DNA from: Motacilla alba alba
Taxonomy: Eukaryota > Chordata > Aves > Passeriformes > Motacillidae
Reading direction: 5' to 3'
Assembly (NCBI RefSeq): GCF_015832195.1
Contig: NC_052034.1
Coordinates: 4,923,501 to 4,987,500, forward strand
Length of the DNA stretch: 64,000 nt
Shown: piece by piece, positions 60,701 through 64,000 of the stretch
Layout of the letters: every line of letters starts with the position of its first letter
Numbering within the stretch: position 1 is the stretch's first letter
Translations under genes and position numbers: made by a program
Notes under the pieces: model-generated
Told to the model about the DNA's origin: nothing
Databases searched by the model: none
What the model saw: only the letters and a program-made list of their open reading frames with translations

Positions 60701-63700
60701 GCTGCTTTTCTTGCAATTCCAGCCACAAAAATGCAGGCGACGTGGAGAGGTTTCTACCGCCGGAAGAAATTCCTGACCATGAAACGCTCAGGTATGAGAG
60801 ACACAGAAGGAGGGAGAGATGCTCCCCCAGCAGCTCCCACAGCAATTCCATCCTTTTACTGACATTTATCCCATGTATCATACTATAAAAAACTCCTATT
60901 CTTGCCCCCTTGCCCTACTGAAAGCTGGTTATTTGCAGAGCGGGTTTTCCTGAGCATTTTTGGTGCCGGTTTTGTGTGTGTCATTTTGGGGATGAAGGAG
61001 CTCCCTTAATGCAAAATCTTTGTGTTATTTTCAGCCATTACCATCCAGTCCTGGTGGAGGGGAACCCTGGGACGCCGAAAAGCTGCCAAGAGGAAATGGG
61101 CAGTGGAGACAATCAGGAGGTGAGTGAAGAGCAGCCCAAGCCCTCAAACATCACATTCCTTAACAATGAGATGATAAAAAGAAACCTTCTTGTCACTACA
61201 GAGTTTTTTAAAAACAAATTACAGCTATTAAATAAAGCCCAGGAAATAGAACCTTTAAATACCACTAATTTGGATGACTTTTTAAATTTCCTAACAGTAT
61301 TTTCCACTCCCACAGGTTCATTAAAGGCTTCATTTACCGGAACCACCCGCGGTGCCCTGAGAACGAGTATTTCCTGGATCACATCCGATTCTCCTTCCTG
61401 ATGAACCTCAAGAGGAACTTACCAAAAAATGTCTTGGACAAATCCTGGCCAACTCCTCCCCCATCACTCTGTGAGGTGGGAATGAGCCCTGGGATGTGGG
61501 AGGGGAATCCAGGCGAGAGGATTGCAGCTTTTTGGAGTGTGGTGCTGTTGCAACACCATTTCCTCCTGGGCTTCTCATCCATTTCTGAAATTTCCTTCCA
61601 TTTTCTCTTAACAAATTCAGTTCCCTCTGCTGCAGTTACTATCCTGCATCTGCTCAAATTGGTTTATCTGCTCAAAGCAAAATAGTGCAGAAAATCCCAG
61701 TTACCTTATCCAAAGAATTGTTTGGATTGAAGGTACAGCTGGAAGGAAGGAAGGGCACAGCAGTGCAGAGAGGAGGGACCCTGGTGTTTATTCCCCATTC
61801 TGAGGCAGCTGGAGAAGTCCCAGGGCAAACCCTCATAGAGAAAGGCAAAAAACCAACTACTTATTACTTAATTCTTGGTCAGGAAACAGCTTTTTAAGCC
61901 AGCAGTGCATTTTCTGCAGTTGCTGCTGCTCTGTGGGGTTTGTCCCTGGTTCTGGGTTGTTTGGTGTTTGTCCCTGTGGGTTTGTCAGTGGTTCTGGGCT
62001 GTTGGGTGTTTGTCCCTGTGGGTGTGTCCCTGTGGGGTTTGTCCCTGTTTCTGGGCTGTTGGGTGTTTGTCCCTGTGGGGTTTGTCCCTGTTTCTGGGCT
62101 GTTGGGTGTTTGTCCCTGTGGGTTTGTCCCTGGTTCTGGCCTGTTGGATGTGTCCCTGTGGGTTTCTGAGTGGTTCTGGCTGTTGGGTGTTTGTCCCTGT
62201 GGGTTTGCCCCTGGTTCTGGGCTGTTGGGTGTTTGTCCCTGTGGGTGTGTCCCTGTGGGGTTTGTCCCTGTTTCTGGGCTGTTGGGTGTTTGTCCCTGTG
62301 GGGTTTGTCCCTGTTTCTGGGCTGTTGGGTGTTTGTCCCTGTGGGTTTGTCCCTGGTTCTGGCCTGTTGGATGTGTCCCTGTGGGTTTCTGAGTGGTTCT
62401 GGCTGTTGGGTGTTTGTCCCTGTGGGTTTGCCCCTGGTTCTGGGCTGTTGGGTGTTTGTCCCTGTGGGTGTGTCCCTGTGGGGTTTGTCCCTGTTTCTGG
62501 GCTGTTGGGTGTTTGTCCCTGTGGGTTTGTCCCTGTTTCTGGGCTGTTGGGTGTTTGTCCCTGTGGGGTTTGTCCCTGGTTCTGGGCTGTTGGGTGTTTG
62601 TCCCTGTGGGTTTGTCCCTGGTTCTGGCCTGTTGGATGTGTCCCTGTGGGTTTGTCCCTGGTTCTGGGCTGTTTGGTTTCTGTCCCTGTGGGTTTGTCCC
62701 TGGTTCTGAGCTGTCCCCTGTGCCGTGCTCCCCGCAGGCGTCGCAGCTCCTGCGCAGGCTCTGCATGCAGAACATGGTCTGGACCTACTGCAAGAGGATC
62801 AGCCCCGAGTGGAAGCAGCAGGTACAGGGCACCTGTGCAGGGCCTCCCTGACACTGCCAAGGGCAGAACTCAGGGGAATGCAGGGGGGAGCAGCGGGAGG
62901 GGAGGGCCAGGCCCTGCCCTGGGCCTCAGGGCAGCAGCGGGAGCTGCAGGGCTGTGAATCGCTGCTTTCTGGGGTGCCACAGGAACAGTGACACTGATTT
63001 GGGTTTAGGTTAGACACAAAACACTAAAAGCCTGGAATGTGCACAGAAGAGAGCCCATTCTATGCATATTTCAATAGATACTACTTAAACAGGCTGTGCA
63101 GCCAAGCCCCCACATAATTTCTCTATTGAAAAACCCTGCTACTCTGCCCATGGAAGCTAAAAATATAAGCAGCTGCATTATTCTGCCTGTACCATGTAAA
63201 GTAGAGAGTAAGAACCCTGCAGACACAAACCCAGTCATTTTCCAAACAGAGAAGTTACAGGAACCATTTCAGCTGCTCTATTGTAGCTAAAAAGAGTAAA
63301 AATGATACTGAGATTGGATTCCTCTCGTGGAAAGGTAGGGGGAGGGAGTTTTTGTATTAAAAAAAAAGCTCAGTAGAGACCGAAGAGGACATGTTGGCTG
63401 TAACTGCCATGAAGGTTTTTCACTGCACCATCTCTCACCTTCCACAGTGCATGGACACCTGGAATGAGAGGCTGGGGCTGAGCCTGGATTAGGGCCAGGG
63501 GATTAACTCAGCTCAGCAGCTGCTTTCCCCCAGCAAAGCAGACTCGCTGCTAAGGAGCCTCTTTTATCCCCATTTTTCTCTGTAAATCATCCCAGGTGCC
63601 TTGTCCTGTGTCACAGCCTTGGCCCCCAGTGCAGCAGTGGGGATTTCCCACTTTCCCAGTCCCTGGTTTGTTCTTGGAGCAAAGGAGCCCAGGGCTCAGG

Positions 63701-63982
63701 TCACTGACAGGGGCTGGAGCTCTGCCACCTCCAGGGACTGAAAGTTTAGGGTGACTCCTCATCCAAACAGGAACTAAATTATGACTGCTAATAAAACCAC
63801 AAAGGGAACATCTCTTCTAACACAGACGAATCTTTTTAATGAGGAGAAAATTTTATACTAAATAAGAACACTTCTTTTGTCCTTGCAGTTGGAACAAAAA
63901 GTAATTGCCAGTGAGATTTTCAAGGGTAAAAAAGACAATTATCCTCAGAGTGTTCCCAGGCTCTTCATCAACACTCGACTGG
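48584..63982 (+). CDS. MYO1C: Unconventional myosin-Ic, shared coding region, 3'-partial
   Basis: Twenty-five exons, listed separately below, join in frame to 866 residues plus one base; human isoform C has 1,028. The start ATG lies in ACCATGG. Seen in order are the P-loop GESGAGKT (about 105-112), switch I in [11 protein letters not shown] (about 158-168), switch II DIYGFE (386-391), the actin-contact segment around [12 protein letters not shown] motifs from about 700 to 770, and the start of the basic TH1 tail. MYO1C is a single-headed, calmodulin-binding, PI(4,5)P2-binding motor in membrane tension, GLUT4 vesicle delivery and hair-cell adaptation (known). All introns are GT-AG except the one after 56167. 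Upstream exons at 14572 and 39970 supply alternative amino termini. The remaining TH1 exons lie past the right edge. Confidence 0.97.
48710..49698 (+). other. MYO1C: MYO1C intron carrying an LTR-like repeat
   Basis: This is a GT-AG intron of 989 bases. About 380 of them form the LTR-like block at 48888-49268; the rest is unremarkable. Confidence 0.7.
48888..49268. mobile_element. Solo LTR-like repeat of an avian endogenous retrovirus
   Basis: The block starts tgatgcatctgactttatgt and includes gatactgtattatattaaag, cctgacacagcttggcccca, aatcacctgtgggtaaacaa and ctgaggcctctcagcttccc. I recognise this wording from a common passerine LTR family. It begins TG and ends near CA, but no clear target-site duplication is visible and no viral coding sequence is present. 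Orientation is undecided. Confidence 0.55.
49699..49814 (+). CDS. MYO1C: MYO1C motor exon, residues 43-80
   Basis: The acceptor is ttttccag and the donor CT|gtgagt, splitting a Leu codon. It encodes [20 protein letters not shown] and [14 protein letters not shown], which follow LIY as in other class I myosins. Confidence 0.96.
49815..52511 (+). other. MYO1C: MYO1C intron, 2.7 kb
   Basis: Poly-A at about 50299-50313 and several poly-T runs near 50350-50490 are present. An 8-bp inverted repeat, CGACTTCT at 52271-52278 and AGAAGTCG at 52300-52307, lies near the right end. No exon was seen. Confidence 0.65.
52512..52710 (+). CDS. MYO1C: MYO1C P-loop exon, residues 81-147
   Basis: The acceptor is cctcccag and the donor GAG|gtacct. 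It has [18 protein letters not shown], then the ATP-binding P-loop [13 protein letters not shown] at about 52582, and ends [10 protein letters not shown]. The exon is strikingly rich in CpG and in C/G third positions. Confidence 0.97.
52711..53738 (+). other. MYO1C: MYO1C intron with short-period minisatellite
   Basis: This GT-AG intron of about 1 kb contains the CCCTGTG-rich array at 53068-53374; nothing else is recognised. Confidence 0.7.
53068..53374. repeat. Minisatellite of TGTGCCCTGAGATGTCCC variants
   Basis: Variants of tgtgccctgagatgtccc and tgtatccctg repeat irregularly, with a longer block, from gacatccctgtgtccatgtg to tctctgtgccct, present twice. The + strand is pyrimidine-rich. 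Confidence 0.88.
53739..53819 (+). CDS. MYO1C: MYO1C switch I exon, residues 148-174
   Basis: The exon is 27 codons, phase 0, between catttcag and AGG|gtaact. It encodes [20 protein letters not shown] and DVQFDYR, containing the nucleotide-sensing switch I. Confidence 0.96.
53820..54479 (+). other. MYO1C: MYO1C intron, 660 bp
   Basis: GT-AG intron; nothing recognised inside. Confidence 0.7.
54480..54659 (+). CDS. MYO1C: MYO1C motor exon, residues 175-234
   Basis: The exon is 60 codons, phase 0. It encodes [20 protein letters not shown], then [20 protein letters not shown], and ends YHYLVK|gtaaac. Confidence 0.97.
54852..54950 (+). CDS. MYO1C: MYO1C motor exon, residues 235-267
   Basis: The exon is 33 codons, phase 0. 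It encodes [20 protein letters not shown] and [13 protein letters not shown] before gtgagg. Confidence 0.96.
55171..55284 (+). CDS. MYO1C: MYO1C motor exon, residues 268-305
   Basis: The exon is 38 codons, phase 0. It encodes [20 protein letters not shown] and [14 protein letters not shown], followed by gtgagt. Confidence 0.97.
55285..55753 (+). other. MYO1C: MYO1C intron, 469 bp
   Basis: GT-AG intron ending tttgtgcag; nothing recognised inside. Confidence 0.7.
55754..55825 (+). CDS. MYO1C: MYO1C motor exon, residues 306-329
   Basis: The exon is 24 codons, phase 0. It encodes [20 protein letters not shown] and KGEE, followed by gtaaga. Confidence 0.95.
56048..56167 (+). CDS. MYO1C: MYO1C motor exon with GC donor, residues 330-369
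   Basis: The exon is 40 codons, phase 0. It encodes [20 protein letters not shown] and [20 protein letters not shown]. The boundary is TACAAG|gcaagt, a GC donor with an otherwise perfect consensus. The next GT would add four bases and break the frame. Confidence 0.94.
56378..56460 (+). CDS. MYO1C: MYO1C switch II exon, residues 370-396
   Basis: The acceptor is tgttgcag and the donor AACAG|gttcgt, splitting a Ser codon. It encodes [20 protein letters not shown] and FEVFQHN, holding the switch II motif DIYGFE. Its 83 bases are not a multiple of three. Confidence 0.96.
56461..57086 (+). other. MYO1C: MYO1C intron, 626 bp
   Basis: Intron with donor gttcgt and acceptor ctttgcag; nothing recognised inside. 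Confidence 0.7.
57087..57192 (+). CDS. MYO1C: MYO1C motor exon, residues 397-432
   Basis: The C completes the split Ser codon. It then encodes [20 protein letters not shown] and [15 protein letters not shown], followed by gtaaga. This is one of the most conserved parts of the motor. Confidence 0.97.
57193..57508 (+). other. MYO1C: MYO1C intron, 316 bp
   Basis: GT-AG intron; nothing recognised inside. Confidence 0.7.
57509..57589 (+). CDS. MYO1C: MYO1C motor exon, residues 433-459
   Basis: The exon is 27 codons, phase 0. It encodes [20 protein letters not shown] and KGIISIL, followed by gtgagt. Confidence 0.97.
57590..57932 (+). other. MYO1C: MYO1C intron, 343 bp
   Basis: GT-AG intron; nothing recognised inside. 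Confidence 0.7.
57933..58024 (+). CDS. MYO1C: MYO1C motor exon, residues 460-489
   Basis: It encodes [20 protein letters not shown] and [10 protein letters not shown], and ends AC|gtgagt, splitting a Thr codon. Confidence 0.96.
58025..58573 (+). other. MYO1C: MYO1C intron, 549 bp
   Basis: GT-AG intron; nothing recognised inside. Confidence 0.7.
58574..58668 (+). CDS. MYO1C: MYO1C motor exon, residues 490-521
   Basis: The G completes the Thr codon. It encodes [20 protein letters not shown] and [11 protein letters not shown], ending with one base of a Gly codon before gtaaca. Confidence 0.95.
58803..58849 (+). CDS. MYO1C: MYO1C motor exon, residues 522-537
   Basis: This 47-base exon completes the Gly codon and encodes [15 protein letters not shown] before gtgagt. 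It is the shortest shared exon. Confidence 0.95.
59087..59167 (+). CDS. MYO1C: MYO1C motor exon, residues 538-564
   Basis: The exon is 27 codons, phase 0. It encodes [20 protein letters not shown] and DKKRPET, followed by gtgaga. Confidence 0.95.
59333..59438 (+). CDS. MYO1C: MYO1C actin-contact exon, residues 565-599
   Basis: It encodes [20 protein letters not shown] and [15 protein letters not shown], ending with one base of a split Asp codon. A long T tract precedes the acceptor ctcctag. Confidence 0.95.
59439..59923 (+). other. MYO1C: MYO1C intron, 485 bp
   Basis: GT-AG intron ending in ctgccaag; nothing recognised inside. Confidence 0.7.
59924..60041 (+). CDS. MYO1C: MYO1C converter exon, residues 600-638
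   Basis: It encodes [20 protein letters not shown] and [18 protein letters not shown]. The acceptor AAG is set by homology and frame. It ends AG|gtgaag, splitting an Arg codon. Confidence 0.94.
60252..60365 (+). CDS. MYO1C: MYO1C motor exon, residues 639-676
   Basis: It encodes [20 protein letters not shown] and [17 protein letters not shown], ending with two bases of an Arg codon before gtcagt. Confidence 0.95.
60538..60614 (+). CDS. MYO1C: MYO1C end of motor, residues 677-702
   Basis: It encodes [20 protein letters not shown] and RKQSL, ending with one base of an Ala codon. This is the junction of motor and neck. Confidence 0.95.
60723..60791 (+). CDS. MYO1C: MYO1C first IQ-motif exon, residues 703-725
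   Basis: It encodes [20 protein letters not shown], a calmodulin-binding IQ-type motif, then RS, with one base of an Ala codon before gtatga. Confidence 0.94.
61035..61119 (+). CDS. MYO1C: MYO1C second IQ-motif exon, residues 726-753
   Basis: It encodes [20 protein letters not shown] and WAVETIR. The acceptor is attttcag and the donor AG|gtgagt. Confidence 0.95.
61316..61475 (+). CDS. MYO1C: MYO1C third IQ and neck exon, residues 754-807
   Basis: It encodes [40 protein letters not shown] and [13 protein letters not shown], followed by gtggga. Confidence 0.95.
61476..62737 (+). other. MYO1C: MYO1C intron dominated by a minisatellite
   Basis: This GT-AG intron of 1,262 bases is filled in its right two-thirds by the array at 61935-62715, which stops about 20 bases before the acceptor ccccgcag. 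Confidence 0.85.
61935..62715. repeat. 42/43-bp minisatellite with 223-bp higher-order unit
   Basis: The basic unit reads gttctgggctgttgggtgtt, then tgtccctgtgggtttgtccc. Variants (a GCCTGTTGGATGTG form followed by a TTTCTGAGTGG form) recur at 62138 and 62361, with the first part again at 62626. The spacings are 223 and 265 bases, that is 223 and 223 plus one 42-bp unit. Because 42 is divisible by three, frames stay open on both strands. Confidence 0.95.
62738..62821 (+). CDS. MYO1C: MYO1C neck/tail exon, residues 808-835
   Basis: The exon is 28 codons, phase 0. It encodes [20 protein letters not shown] and ISPEWKQQ, followed by gtacag. Confidence 0.96.
62822..63888 (+). other. MYO1C: MYO1C intron, 1.07 kb
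   Basis: GT-AG intron; nothing recognised apart from a poly-A run at 63359-63368. Confidence 0.7.
63889..63982 (+). CDS. MYO1C: MYO1C TH1-tail exon, residues 836-866
   Basis: It encodes [20 protein letters not shown] and [11 protein letters not shown], with the first base of a Gly codon before gtgagt. This begins the membrane-binding TH1 tail. The gene continues beyond the window. Confidence 0.96.
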
Positions 63983-64000
63983 GTGAGTGGGGGTTGCCAA

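Noticed and set aside
61875..62957. A 360-codon + strand frame and 290-codon minus-strand frames
   Set aside because: They are produced by a 42-bp repeat whose length is a multiple of three. They lie in an intron of MYO1C and only repeat one phrase.

Overview
The window looks like nuclear DNA from a bird, probably a songbird. It has GT-AG introns, a CpG island, 3' ends of CR1 retrotransposons in both orientations, several GC-rich minisatellites, and a stretch that resembles a passerine retroviral LTR. Bird is secure; passerine is an inference from remembered repeat sequences. All protein-coding sequence found is on the + strand. It comes from two neighbouring genes in the conserved vertebrate order INPP5K then MYO1C.

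Layout: (1) 1-11.7 kb holds the last ten coding exons of INPP5K, an inositol-polyphosphate 5-phosphatase. The 5' exons lie before the window. The stop is at 9343-9345 and a 2.3-kb 3' UTR ends near an AATAAA at 11671. (2) 11.7-48.5 kb has almost no coding sequence and carries the alternative 5' ends of MYO1C. A 25-codon first exon at 14572-14646 matches the mammalian isoform A amino terminus. A CpG island lies at about 16.0-17.1 kb. A six-codon exon at 39970-39987 matches the isoform B (nuclear myosin 1) amino terminus. The rest is intron with CR1 pieces, a duplicated 160-bp segment and minisatellites at 39.0-39.5 and 45.9-46.5 kb. (3) 48.5-64 kb holds 25 shared MYO1C exons: motor domain, three IQ motifs and the start of the TH1 tail. 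They encode about 866 of roughly 1,028 residues, and the gene runs off the right edge.

The genes are functionally related. INPP5K dephosphorylates PI(4,5)P2 and PI(3,4,5)P3 and dampens insulin signalling. MYO1C binds phosphoinositides through its tail and helps deliver GLUT4 vesicles to the membrane. The most interesting results are two short alternative amino-terminal exons of MYO1C. Each has the same codon count and splice phase as its mammalian counterpart. A GC-AG intron also sits just before the exon that encodes switch II of the motor.
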